From the NCBI RefSeq assembly GCF_964253915.1, contig NZ_CAXUSG020000014.1, positions 53,010-117,009 of the forward strand: DNA of 64,000 nucleotides, in the 5' to 3' direction. Shown piece by piece: positions 41,179 to 50,097 of the stretch. Numbering within the stretch: the first letter of the stretch is position 1; the number at the start of each line of letters is the position of its first letter. A model generated the notes under the pieces. The model did no database searches, had not been told where the DNA came from, and saw nothing but the letters and a program-made list of their open reading frames with translations. The stretch is from Metarhizobium sp964253915. GTDB lineage: Bacteria; Pseudomonadota; Alphaproteobacteria; Rhizobiales; Rhizobiaceae. The position numbers were made by a program, and so were the translations under genes.

Positions 41179-41528
41179 TGTGGAAGGCTTATAGTTTGAC
41201 CTGAGTGAGACCCCTCGCGGTATTTTGGTACCTGCGAGCGAACGGGGCCGCTGTCTCAGCCCCTGCCTTAAAGCGTCACGCTTGCTAATCGGTGGTATCT
41301 GAAGGCACAACAATGTCGTTTTCAAAGCGGCGCTTGCTGGATTAGGTACTGTCACGGAATCGTCACCGACAACGGAACCAGTTTGATAACAGCCACCACG
41401 ACAGGATCCACTATCGGTTCGGCTGGTGTGGCCGCGGCTCAGGCTCTTCCTTGGTCGTATCTGCATTCACATGTATTCGCCATGGTGAGGTATAAGCTGA
41501 AGCACGATGTGAGTGCGCCGGACGGAAG
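41179..41528. other. Gap after BA14K gene with a possible decayed frame
   Basis: About 350 bp. A plus-strand open stretch near 41350-41532 (GIVTDNGTSLITATTTGSTI, then WSYLHSHVFAMVRYKLKHDV) has no clear start and no recognised family; it may be a remnant. No repeats or structured elements were recognised. Confidence 0.3.
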
Positions 41529-41771
41529 CTAGGTGGAATGCGCGTTGGCCGCAGCGTCGTGAGCGGGTGCCACCGCCAGGAGCCTGAATAATCGCCAGAT
41601 CCGGTGGCTGATCTCAGCGTCTAGAAGTGAGGAGTTTAGCCATGGCGTCAGGTCAGCGGCGAGTGCCTCACAGATGTCGCGCACCTCGTATCCAACCACG
41701 GGATCAGCGGCAACGATCTGTAGCCACCGGCATAAGTCTGGTATGTTCCGGACGTCTCTTGCTGATTCCAT
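41529..41771 (-). CDS. Small protein of unknown function
   Basis: About 80 residues from ATG 41771 (MESARDVRNIPDLCRWLQIV, AADPVVGYEVRDICEALAAD, LTPWLNSSLLDAEISHRIWR). It looks helical with reasonable codon use; no family is recognised. A start 30 bp further upstream (41801) is also possible. Confidence 0.45.
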   Translation of the reverse strand: MESARDVRNIPDLCRWLQIVAADPVVGYEVRDICEALAADLTPWLNSSLLDAEISHRIWRLFRLLAVAPAHDAAANAHST

Positions 41772-41884
41772 ATGTGCATTATCTGGTGGAGGCGGGCTCA
41801 TAGGAGAAGACGTAGTGCGCCAGCCGTGAACGTCTTCTGGCTGATGGAAGGTGAATAGCCCCGCGTTTCGTAGACACCCTCGTG

Positions 41885-42150
41885 TTACGTTTTCTGCAGG
41901 CGCTCGAACTCGACCGGCGACATCATTCCGTTCCTGACGTGCTTGCGTTTCGGGTTGTAGAACATTTCGATGTAGTCGAACACGTCCTGACGAGCTTCAT
42001 CGCGTGAACGGTAGCCCTGATCCGAGTGGATCAGCACCTCGCCCTGCGGCTTGCGCCGCCAGACCGCCATGAGCAGTGTCTGCAGCACGACGTCCGTGGT
42101 TTGACGGCTCTGCATTGCCCAACCGATAACCCGGCGGGAATAGAGATCGC
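41885..42150 (-). pseudogene. IS3-family transposase remnant with internal deletion
   Basis: The minus-strand frame reads LYSRRVIGWAMQSRQTTDVV and then LQTLLMAVWRRKPQGEVLIH followed by SDQG, and jumps straight to YRSRDEARQDVFDYIEMFYN with PKRKHVRNGMMSPVEFE. The block that normally separates these (the rest of the second Asp motif and the Glu motif) is missing, so the core is inactivated. No matching terminal repeats were identified. Confidence 0.75.
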
Positions 42151-42181
42151 AGAAACTACAAGTTCGAAAGAGCTTTCGCCC

Positions 42182-42554
42182 TTAAGACGGGTGTTGATCG
42201 GAAGTCTTCAGACCGACGAGCCTGAGCCTTCGGAGAACTTCCTGGGGTGCGGGCGCCCGCCAGACGGTCTGGAAACACTCCACCACGTTGCGTGCTGTGA
42301 CCGCAAGTCCGGGAAGCGCCACCCAGTCGGGGGCCGGTCGGCCGAGGAGCGCGGTCACGGTAATGGAGGCTGCACTCTCACCCTGGCGAAACGGCTGCTG
42401 TGCGGCAATCGCGACAAGGGGATCGCTGTCAGCAAGCCCGATCGCCGCCTCCTGGCCGAGATCCACGGTCGTCATCGGGATCTTGCGCCCGAGCGGTTTG
42501 AGAACGCCGGCGGCCATCATTGCCGGCGTGTCCCAGACGACAAAGAGGCCGGCC
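42182..42554 (-). pseudogene. Sugar substrate-binding protein, C-terminal part (split by IS21 element)
   Basis: The minus-strand frame reads GLFVVWDTPAMMAAGVLKPL, GRKIPMTTVDLGQEAAIGLA and ends WVALPGLAVTARNVVECFQT...RRL, the C-terminal lobe of periplasmic-binding-protein-4 type sugar-binding proteins. The first half of the same gene is at 45180-45844 on the far side of the IS21-family element. Joining them at the CCGGCC duplication gives HPDLAGLFVVWDTPAM in one frame. The 3' end may also be altered, since an IS3 remnant begins about 30 bp further on. Confidence 0.8.
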
Positions 42555-42703
42555 TGCTTAGCGGCAATCTAGGTAAGATTCAGCGTCAATCAGGATGAGA
42601 CTCGCGCCGGGGTGTGACGGAGTGAGGGCGTAGCCCGATCGTAGTCATACCCCGGCGTGGCGCAGATTTTCGGCGTCTCAAGATCGCGGTCGGTTCGGTA
42701 CAT

Positions 42704-44239
42704 TTGCGGTTTTCTGTGTTGGAGAACCAGTTTGTGCCGGGTCGCCATGTAACCGATCATCAGATGAGACTCTTCATGAAGTATCGACAAACGCATTCCG
42801 TCGAGGTCGCCGCAGCGAAAGCGTCGATCAGCCGAGCCACGGCATACCGCCTCGATAAGGAGGTACAACTACCATCTCAGAGCAAAGCGCCGCGTGGACG
42901 CCGCCGCCCTGATCCCTTGGAGCCAATATTCGAGACTGAGGTCATCCCGCTGCTGAAGGCCGCACCCGGCATCCGTGCTGTCGCCGTCTACAACGAGATG
43001 CTGCGCCGACATCCAGAGCTTTCTGAAGGCATCCGCCGTACGCTTGAGCGACGCATCCGGTCGTGGCGTGCGGTCCATGGTGAAGCGCAGGAGGTCATCT
43101 TCCGCCAGACGCACGAGCCAGGCCGGCTGGGCCTTTCGGATTTCACCGACGCTAGCGGTCTTGGCGTGACGGTCGCTGGCCAGCCGCTTGATCACCTGTT
43201 CTATCACTTCCGGCTCGTCTGGTCGGGCTTCGAACATGCCCATGTCATTCTCGGCGGGGAAAGCTTTGTCGCGCTAGCTGAGGGGCTTCAAAATGCCCTG
43301 TGGTCCGTGGGCGGTACGCCGCTCTATCACCGCAGCGACAGCCTGTCGGCGGCATTCCGCAACCTCGACGCCGACGCCAAGGTCGATCTCACACACCGTT
43401 ACGACCAGCTTTGCTCTCATTACCGGATGACCCCGACGCGCAACAACAAGGGCGTCGCGCATGAGAACGGCTCGATCGAAAGCTCCCATGGTCATCTCAA
43501 AAATGCCGTTCATGATGCCCTGCTAATGCGGGGGACCAAGGAGTTCGACGATCTCGGTTCTTACCGCGCCTTTGTCGACGAGATCGTTAGTCGTCGCAAC
43601 GCTGCCCATGGTAAGCGTATCGATGCAGAGCGATCCCATCTGCAGGCACTGCCAGAGCGCCGGACCACGGACTTCGAAGAGATTGTCGTTACGGTGTCCC
43701 GGACGGGCGGCTTCACCTTACGCAAGGTCTTTTATACCGTGCCGTCCCGCTTGATCGGCCACAGGCTACGAGTTCGCCTGTTCGACGATCGGCTGGATGT
43801 CTTTGTTGGCGGTACGCACCTGATGACGTTGCGCCGTGGACGCGGCCATGCTGACGGCCGGCATGACCAGGTCGTCAACTATCACCACGTCATCCATTCC
43901 CTGCGCAAAAAGCCGATGGCGCTCCGCGGCCTTGTTTATCGCGACAAGCTCTTCCCGCGTCAGGAATACCGCAAGGCCTTCGAAGCCCTGACTGAGCATC
44001 TTCCCGACAAGCAGGCTTGCAAGATCACCGTCGAACTCCTGGCGCTGGCACATGATCGCGGATGCGAGCGCGAACTTGCCGAAGAATTGGCCAGGACCCT
44101 GGACGCCGGCGATTTACCGGATCTGGTCGTCATGCGAACGCTCTTCGGCCCGGATCCAGCCAAGCTGCCGACCGTTCATGTGCAGCTCGCATCGCTCAAC
44201 GGCTATGAGGCCTTGATCGGGACGGGAGAAGCCGCATGA
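42704..44239 (+). CDS. istA: IS21-family transposase IstA
   Basis: A 511-residue DDE transposase. The helix-turn-helix is HSVEVAAAKASISRATAYRL; the catalytic core has GRLGLSDFTDASGLGVTVAG (first Asp), PLYHRSDSLSAAFRNLDADA (second Asp region) and KGVAHENGSIESSHGHLKNA (Glu); the C-terminal domain holds HRLRVRLFDDRLDVFVGGTH and RGLVYRDKLFPRQEYRKAFE. Its stop overlaps the istB start (ATGA at 44236). The first 20 residues are uncertain and a later ATG may be used. Confidence 0.93.
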   Translation: MRFSVLENQFVPGRHVTDHQMRLFMKYRQTHSVEVAAAKASISRATAYRLDKEVQLPSQSKAPRGRRRPDPLEPIFETEVIPLLKAAPGIRAVAVYNEMLRRHPELSEGIRRTLERRIRSWRAVHGEAQEVIFRQTHEPGRLGLSDFTDASGLGVTVAGQPLDHLFYHFRLVWSGFEHAHVILGGESFVALAEGLQNALWSVGGTPLYHRSDSLSAAFRNLDADAKVDLTHRYDQLCSHYRMTPTRNNKGVAHENGSIESSHGHLKNAVHDALLMRGTKEFDDLGSYRAFVDEIVSRRNAAHGKRIDAERSHLQALPERRTTDFEEIVVTVSRTGGFTLRKVFYTVPSRLIGHRLRVRLFDDRLDVFVGGTHLMTLRRGRGHADGRHDQVVNYHHVIHSLRKKPMALRGLVYRDKLFPRQEYRKAFEALTEHLPDKQACKITVELLALAHDRGCERELAEELARTLDAGDLPDLVVMRTLFGPDPAKLPTVHVQLASLNGYEALIGTGEAA

Positions 44240-45129
44240 AGAACGCTCACGTGATCGATGAAGCGCGGCTTGGCATCATGCTCAACGAACTTCGGCTTCC
44301 GACGATCAAAACGCTGTGGCCGCAATTTGCCGAGCAGGCGGACCGGGAAGGATGGCCAGCAGCTCGCTTCCTGTCGGCTATTGCCGAGCATGAGCTGGCA
44401 GAACGTGCCAATCGCAGGATTGAACGCCATCTTGCCGAAGCGCACCTGCCGCCCGGAAAGACTTTGGACAGCTTCGCCTTTGACGCTGTTCCCATGATCT
44501 CGAAGGCGCAGGTTATGGCAATTACCGCCGGCGATAGTTGGCTCGCCAAGGGAGCCAACATCCTCATGTTTGGTCCGCCCGGCGGAGGAAAGAGCCATCT
44601 CGCTGCCGCTATCGGCCTGGCCCTGATCGAGAACGGATGGCGGGTCCTGTTCACTCGGACCACCGATCTCGTGCAGAAGCTCCAGGTCGCCCGCCGGGAA
44701 CTGCAGCTCGAATCCGCCATCGACAAACTCAACAAGTACGACCTGCTCATCCTCGATGATCTCGCCTACGTGACCAAGGATCAGGCGGAAACGAGCGTGC
44801 TGTTCGAGCTGATCTCGGCGCGATACGAGCATAGATCGATCCTGATCACCGCCAACCAGCCGTTTGGGGAGTGGAACCGGGTCTTTCCCGATCCTGCCAT
44901 GACGCTCGCAGCGGTCGACCGGCTTGTACACCATGCCACGATCTTCGAGATGAATGTAGAGAGTTACCGCCGCAGAACCGCGCTCGAGGAAAAGCGTCAA
45001 CGGGGGCGACCGGCTTCGTTTGCGACAATCAGAACCTCAACGCTGTCTGTCGCGGAGCGGCAATCAGAAAACGACGAAGAACTTGTCAGCGACAATCAGC
45101 GTGATAACTTGATCCCGACCGCGACCTAA
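44236..45129 (+). CDS. istB: IS21-family helper ATPase IstB
   Basis: A 297-residue AAA+ protein with Walker A MFGPPGGGKSHLAAAIGLAL, Walker B LLILDDLAYVTKDQAETSVL and sensor region LITANQPFGEWNRVFPDPAM. It overlaps istA by 4 bp. It is longer than the IstB at 11990-12784 because of a C-terminal tail (SVAERQSENDEELVSDNQRD). Full length, probably active. Confidence 0.93.
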   Translation: MKNAHVIDEARLGIMLNELRLPTIKTLWPQFAEQADREGWPAARFLSAIAEHELAERANRRIERHLAEAHLPPGKTLDSFAFDAVPMISKAQVMAITAGDSWLAKGANILMFGPPGGGKSHLAAAIGLALIENGWRVLFTRTTDLVQKLQVARRELQLESAIDKLNKYDLLILDDLAYVTKDQAETSVLFELISARYEHRSILITANQPFGEWNRVFPDPAMTLAAVDRLVHHATIFEMNVESYRRRTALEEKRQRGRPASFATIRTSTLSVAERQSENDEELVSDNQRDNLIPTAT

Positions 45130-45179
45130 GAATCTCATCCAGATTGTCGCCCGCGTCTCATCCTGATTGCCGCGCTATA

Positions 45180-45844
45180 CCGGCCAGATCCGGATGGGCT
45201 TCGGCAAGAGCGCGCGTGGTTGCGGCAACTGCCGACAGGGCCGGAAACCGCTGTACGCGCAGCGTAACGTCCGGACGGTGGATCTGCATCCATTTAACGA
45301 AGGCGATTTCCCGCTCGTTGGTCGCGAAGAAATCGGCGTCGTAGCCGAGGACGCCTACCTCCGCACAATCAGGCAGATGCGGCGACAGACCTTCAGCCGC
45401 GATCTTGCCGAGGCCGAAATTGTCTGCCGAGACGAGGGAGATGTAGTCCTTTCCCGGAAGAAGTCCGGTCGGCGCGTTGTCGAGAAGGATTAGCTTTATG
45501 CCGGCCGCAGACACGCGCGCATGGGCGGCCGCCACTTTCGAATTGGCGACGGGCAGGGATATGATGGCATCGGGTGCTTCCTCGATCAGCCGCCCAAGTG
45601 CCTCGATCTGGACCTCCGGCGTGAAGGCGCAGTCGATCACGTCAATGACCGCAACCCCGCAATTCCCGAGCATGCCGATGATGCCGGAAAGCTGCTGTTT
45701 GGCCCAGTCGCTTTCGAGCGTGTGCAAAACGACGGCGACCCGCAAGCCTCCTGCCCGCGCCCGCTCCATGTCCTCCGGCAGCAGCAGAACCCGCTCGGGC
45801 GCCGATGCCCGCTCCCCATGAGGGCCGAGACCCGCAATCGTCAT
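45180..45844 (-). pseudogene. Sugar substrate-binding protein, N-terminal part (split by IS21 element)
   Basis: From ATG 45844 the protein has a periplasmic-binding-protein-4 N-lobe (LRVAVVLHTLESDWAKQQLS, DAIISLPVANSKVAAAHARV, LLLDNAPTGLLPGKDYISLV-like LILLDNAPTGLLPGKDYISL) and breaks at HPDLAG where the IS21-family element begins. The first 30 residues (MTIAGLGPHGERASAPERVL) are not a signal peptide, so the protein may be cytoplasmic or the start may be further upstream. It lies 10 bp after the ROK fragment on the same strand, so both were once one operon. The C-terminal half is at 42182-42554. Confidence 0.82.
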
Positions 45845-45854
45845 TCAATCCTCC

Positions 45855-46190
45855 TCATACGTCCGGCGGCCGGACCATATCCCCCTTGATGACCTTTCGC
45901 CGGGCAATTTCCTTTTTCATCTCCTGGAAAAGCGGATGCGCCTGAGGCTGCCCTGCCATGATCCAGTCTTTCAGCATCGGTGGTGCGAACAGCCCCTCGG
46001 ACGCAACGATTGCGGCCCCGACAAGACCTGAAGAGCTGCCCATCTGGGAGCGGATGATCTGCATGTCGCGGCTGACGAGAGGGTGGCAGGCACCGTAGAT
46101 GGCCTCCCGCGCGGAGGCGAGAAGAATGTCATTGGTCTGCGCGATCGAGCCGGACAGCACGATAAGCGCGGGGTTCAGCATGTTGGCGGC
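45855..46190 (-). pseudogene. ROK-family sugar kinase/regulator, C-terminal fragment
   Basis: The minus-strand frame encodes the end of a ROK protein (AANMLNPALIVLSGSIAQTN, DILLASAREAIYGACHPLVS, IIRSQMGSSSGLVGAAIVAS), including the usual second nucleotide-binding region. The N-terminal two thirds are missing: at about 46190 the sequence switches directly into an oxidoreductase gene on the other strand. ROK proteins are sugar kinases or repressors of sugar operons, which fits the neighbours. Confidence 0.8.
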
Positions 46191-47297
46191 GGGTCGGGCG
46201 CCTTTATCGGAGCGGTGCATCGCATCGCCGCCCGCATCGACGATCATTACGAACTGGTGGCCGGGGCCCTGTCCTCTACGCCGGAAAAATCCCGCCAGTC
46301 GGGCGCCGAACTCGGCCTCGCATCGGACCGCATCTATTATGACTTCCGGTCGATGGCGATCCGCGAGGCCACGATGAAGAAGGGCATCGAGGCCGTCTCA
46401 ATCGTCACGCCCAATCACTTGCACTACCCGGCGGCCAAGGAATTCCTGCGCCGCGGCATTCATGTGATATGCGACAAGCCGCTCACCTCCAACCTCGCCG
46501 ACGCCAAGAAGCTCCTAAAGGTCGCCCAGGAATCGGACGCGCTGTTCATCCTCACCCACAATTATACCGGCTACCCAATGATCCGGCATGCGCGGGAAAT
46601 GGTGAAGTCGGGCGAACTGGGCGAGATCCGCCTGGTGCAGATGGAATATCCGCAGGACTGGCTGGCCGAGCCGATCGAAGAGATCGGCCAGAAGCAGGCG
46701 GCCTGGCGCACCGATCCCAAGCAGTCCGGCGCGGGCGGCTCCACCGGCGATATCGGCACCCACGCCTATAATCTCGGCTGTTTCGTCTCGGGCCTCGAAC
46801 TCGAGGAACTCGCCGCGGACGTCCACACCTTCGTGCCCGGCCGCGCGCTTGATGACAACGCCCATGTGATGATGCGCTTCAAGGGCGGCGCCAAGGGTAT
46901 GCTCTGGTGCAGCCAGGTGGCGACCGGCAATGAAAATGCGCTAAAGGTCCGCGTCTACGGCACCAAGGCCGGCATCGAATGGTCGCAGCAGGACCCCAAT
47001 TATCTCTGGGTCACCGAACTCGGCAAGCCGAAGCAACTGATCACCCGCAGCGGCGCCGGCGCCAATGCCGCCGCCGGCCGCGTCAGCCGCATTCCGGGCG
47101 GCCACCCTGAGGGCTATCTCGAAGGCTTCGCCACCATCTACACCGAAGCCGCCCGCGCCATTATCGCCAAGCGAAGGGGCGAGAAAGTGGAACCGGACGT
47201 GCTCTATCCGAGCGTCCAGGACGGCGTGAAGGGCGTGGCTTTCGTCGAGGCCTGTATCGCCTCGTCCAAGCGCAATGGCGCCTGGCTCAAGGCTTGA
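46190..47297 (+). pseudogene. Gfo/Idh/MocA-family oxidoreductase lacking its first strand
   Basis: The frame carries nearly all of an NAD(P)-dependent sugar or inositol dehydrogenase-like protein: GAFIGAVHRIAARIDDHYEL, VSIVTPNHLHYPAAKEFLRR, GIHVICDKPLTSNLADAKKL (the EKP-type motif, here DKP), and GGSTGDIGTHAYNLGCFVSG. The normal start (a beta strand ending in GGG) is missing; sequence before 46190 is the antisense of the ROK fragment. By chance the joined DNA still reads VGGGSGAFIGAVH in an open frame from ATG 46083, so an altered protein could be made, but the Rossmann core would be damaged. It probably belonged with the ROK and sugar-binding genes. Confidence 0.8.
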
Positions 47298-47541
47298 TTC
47301 GAGTAAACCCCAAAGTGTGAGACGTTTAGGAAGCTCGGCCCTAGACTCACAACGTCTTGACCCATCTGCGAAAGCGATGTCATGCAAATCGACGAGGGAT
47401 TCCTAGGCTTGTGTCGCATCAAAGCCGCGGCTACGGCAGGGGCGCATTTTCATCAGGGCTCAAATTGAATCTACGCTACTGATGGTTCAAAGTTCCATAA
47501 TTTTGCTTATCTGACTTTTCTATGTAGCCGCAAAGTTAGAA

Positions 47542-49126
47542 TGTCCTGTTTCTGCAAAGTTGGAATGTCACACTCCCCGGGTCTGAATGGCGTCTGGGAG
47601 ATTGCAGATGGGATTGATTGCGATGAGCGAGCGCGATCTGCAGCGGATCGAAGTTTTGTCGAAGGTGGTTGCTGGCCGGATGACCATGGTGTCAGCGGCG
47701 CATGTGCTTGACCTGAGCGAGCGCCAGGTGCGCCGGCTGCTGGAGCGTATACGGACTGGCGGCGCGGCTTCGATCCGGCACAAGGCGATCGGCCGACCGT
47801 CGAACAACCGGATCAGCGACGAGGTTCGCGATTATGCGATGACGCTGGTTCGCGAACGCTATGCGGATTTCGGGCCGACGTTGGCGACGGAGAAGCTGGC
47901 TGAACGCGATGGTTTGCGGGTGTCACGCGAGACGGTGCGCGGTTGGATGGCGGATACCGGCCTCTGGCTGTCGCGCAAGCAGCGGCGGACGTTTCATCAG
48001 CCGCGGCTGCGGCGCGAAGCCTATGGCGAGCTGGTGCAGATCGACGGGTCGGAGCATCGCTGGTTCGAGGATCGCGGACCGCCTTGCTCGCTGCTGGTGT
48101 TTGTCGATGACGCGACCGGCAGGTTGATGCAGTTGCGCTTTGTACGCTCGGAAAGTGCCTTTACTTACTTTGAGGCGCTCAAACTCTATCTGCAGGCGCA
48201 TGGTGCTCCCGTCGCCTTTTATTCCGACAAGCATTCGGTGTTTCGGGTGGCGAAGAAGGATGCCAAGGGTGGCCAGGGCATGACCCAGTTCGGGCGTGCG
48301 CTCTGTGAGCTAAACATTGAGATTCTTTGTGCAAATTCGAGCCAGGCCAAGGGTCGGGTCGAGCGGATGAACCGGACGCTGCAGGACCGGCTGGTCAAGG
48401 AGCTCAGGCTTTCTGGCATCGACACCATGGAGGCTGGCAATGCGTTCTTGCCGGGCTTCATGGAGGACTACAATGTGCGATTTGCAATCGTCCCTGCCCG
48501 CCCGGACAACCTGCACCGGCTGCTGAATCTGGCGCCGGATCGGTTGACGGAGATCCTGTGTAAGCGCGAGCAGCGTTATGTCGGATCGCAGCTGACGTTT
48601 TCGTTCGAGCGCCAGCGGATGATGCTGGAGGAGACCGAGGTGACGCGCGGTTTGGTGGGTCGCTATGTCGAGACCTATGCTTATGCGGACGGTCGGCTGG
48701 AGGTGCGTTGGAAGGGGTATTCCCTGCCCTACACCGTGTTCGACAAGGATCAGCGGGTGACGCATGCGGCGATCACCGAGAACAAGCGGTTGGGTGATGT
48801 TCTTGCCTATATCAAGGAGCGCCAGGAGCAGCAGGACAAGCCGAAGGTGAAGAGCAACAGCGACAAGAATGGCTACGTCAAACGTGCTCGCGGGCCGGGC
48901 CGGCGGAAGGATTTTGTGAACGATCCGGCAGTGATCGCACAGCGCCAGAAAGCACTGTCGCGACAGCAGGCTGCGGAGTGAGGCGTCTCAAAGCTAAAGC
49001 CGAAGAGGTGTGTTTACCACCCGCCCCGATCTGATCTTGCAACCGGGATCAGCCGCTCAGATCGGGGCTGGTCGGTTTGTCGTATAGTGGCCTTGCGGAC
49101 CTTTTAACTTTGCACAACGGCGGACA
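47542..49126 (+). mobile_element. ISNCY-type (IS1202-like) insertion sequence, ends approximate
   Basis: One complete transposase gene lies between imperfect inverted ends. On the left TGTCC...TGCAAAGTTGGAATGTC begins at 47542; the right end, reversed from 49126, starts TGTCCGCCGTTGTGCAAAG. A further copy of GCAAAGTTAGAATGTCC stands just outside on the left (47530-47546), so the true boundary could be slightly different. No target duplication was found by eye. The gap upstream (47298-47541) has no gene. Confidence 0.65.
47587..48981 (+). CDS. ISNCY-family transposase
   Basis: A 464-residue DDE transposase. It has an N-terminal helix-turn-helix (VSAAHVLDLSERQVRRLLER), DNA-binding second HTH (LAERDGLRVSRETVRGWMAD), first Asp in YGELVQIDGSEHRWFEDRGP, second in VAFYSDKHSVFRVAKKDAKG and Glu in SSQAKGRVERMNRTLQDRLV. 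The C-terminal tail is basic (GYVKRARGPGRRKDF). Start at 47587 or the in-frame ATG at 47608 or later. The gene is complete. Confidence 0.9.
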   Translation: MASGRLQMGLIAMSERDLQRIEVLSKVVAGRMTMVSAAHVLDLSERQVRRLLERIRTGGAASIRHKAIGRPSNNRISDEVRDYAMTLVRERYADFGPTLATEKLAERDGLRVSRETVRGWMADTGLWLSRKQRRTFHQPRLRREAYGELVQIDGSEHRWFEDRGPPCSLLVFVDDATGRLMQLRFVRSESAFTYFEALKLYLQAHGAPVAFYSDKHSVFRVAKKDAKGGQGMTQFGRALCELNIEILCANSSQAKGRVERMNRTLQDRLVKELRLSGIDTMEAGNAFLPGFMEDYNVRFAIVPARPDNLHRLLNLAPDRLTEILCKREQRYVGSQLTFSFERQRMMLEETEVTRGLVGRYVETYAYADGRLEVRWKGYSLPYTVFDKDQRVTHAAITENKRLGDVLAYIKERQEQQDKPKVKSNSDKNGYVKRARGPGRRKDFVNDPAVIAQRQKALSRQQAAE

Positions 49127-49172
49127 GTTCAACTCTCCCGCCACATTCTAAGCTATTGAAATACCATATGTA

Positions 49173-49463
49173 ATGCCACCTCATCTATTGATGATCCGCT
49201 TCCTCACACGATGGCTCACACATCGCCGGGCGATACGGCGGCGATGGCAGGCTGATGCCAGGCTTCTCGCAAGTTCGGATCCAGCCGGGTCCTACTACGA
49301 AGCACAGCGCCGTGCGTTCCATAGCCGGTCCAGTGGTGATATCGACGAGTTCTGGCACTGGTCGAAAGTCGCCAGCGAGATAGCCCGGATAGAGCCACGC
49401 GCTGAGATGGACTTCGCTGTTCTCAAAGCCTTGTCCGATCAGGAGAAAGCCGGCCGTCGCTGA
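49173..49463 (+). CDS. Small basic protein of unknown function
   Basis: A 96-residue protein: Arg-rich N-terminus (MIRFLTRWLTHRRAIRRRWQ) followed by a conserved-looking domain (ASSDPAGSYYEAQRRAFHSR, SSGDIDEFWHWSKVASEIAR). It is the first gene after the ISNCY-type element. The start could be 49173 or 49188 (MIRF). No family is recognised; codon use and composition support a real gene. Confidence 0.6.
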   Translation: MPPHLLMIRFLTRWLTHRRAIRRRWQADARLLASSDPAGSYYEAQRRAFHSRSSGDIDEFWHWSKVASEIARIEPRAEMDFAVLKALSDQEKAGRR

Positions 49464-49890
49464 CTGGTGGGCTGGTCAGACAGATGCTCGGCAACAAATG
49501 CTGAGCTGGCTTCCGTGAACCATCTCTGCCGGATACCTTAAATCCCGCCGAAGCAAACCAATCCCGCTCTTTATGGATGGCGTCCTGGACCATGTCCGGA
49601 TCTCCGTCGATCAACCCACTATCGGGGTCGGCTAGCAAGCTGCCGCCGCTTGTCTTCGACTGCGCGGTGATCGCGACCGTCCCCAGTCCTTTGAGGAGCC
49701 ATCGAGCGGGATCGGCCCGCTCCGGACGGAGGTTTCTCACATGGCACAGGATCTTGCACTCGCCCAAAGCCACGCATTTTCGCTTTCCCGCATCCTCATG
49801 GTTCCCGTCACCCTGTTCAAATCCGGCGACGAATTCGGCGTCCTTCCGTCCGACGAACTCGATGACGAAGACGGTCTTGAGATCGTGCAT
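49423..49890 (-). CDS. Protein of unknown function opposite to the plasmid module
   Basis: A 155-residue frame from ATG 49890 (MHDLKTVFVIEFVGRKDAEF, VAGFEQGDGNHEDAGKRKCV, ALGECKILCHVRNLRPERAD). The first 100 codons use the G/C-ending pattern of local genes and no plus-strand frame is open here, which supports it. It overlaps the end of the previous gene by 41 bp, and its last 40 residues look noncoding. Family unknown. Confidence 0.45.
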   Translation of the reverse strand: MHDLKTVFVIEFVGRKDAEFVAGFEQGDGNHEDAGKRKCVALGECKILCHVRNLRPERADPARWLLKGLGTVAITAQSKTSGGSLLADPDSGLIDGDPDMVQDAIHKERDWFASAGFKVSGRDGSRKPAQHLLPSICLTSPPVSDGRLSPDRTRL

Positions 49891-50097
49891 GAATATTTCC
49901 CCCGCGGGTCTCATTGAGACCCGCATGCCCCTGCCGCTGGCGACTTGTTGGCCGCAAGGGAAGCTCCGCCGCGGCCGGTGCAAATCTGCACCTTGATTGC
50001 CGCGCCCTTGCCCCCTCCATTCTTCGCGGCGGAAACGAGGATGGCCGCAGGTATGCGGATTGGAAAAGAAGGGCGATCGACAAGTGATCGGAAAACA

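Larger units (their letters stand above)
42555..45179 (+). mobile_element. IS21-family element inserted in a sugar-binding-protein gene
   Basis: The 2,625-bp element carries intact istA and istB and is flanked by the 6-bp direct repeat CCGGCC (42549-42554 and 45180-45185). Each end carries GCGGCAATC followed by tandem copies of an AATCAGGATGAGAC-like unit in inverted orientation, as usual for IS21. Removing it and one repeat restores a continuous host reading frame, so the boundaries are well supported. It differs from the IS21-family element at 11918-17002. Confidence 0.9.

Noticed and set aside
42555..42610. Repeated AATCAGGATGAGAC-like units as iterons of a plasmid origin
   Set aside because: The same units occur inverted at 45130-45179 and both sets lie just inside a 6-bp target duplication, so they are IS21 terminal repeats.
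46083..46189. The first 35 codons of the oxidoreductase frame as a genuine N-terminus
   Set aside because: They are antisense to well-conserved ROK sequence and lack the expected first Rossmann strand.
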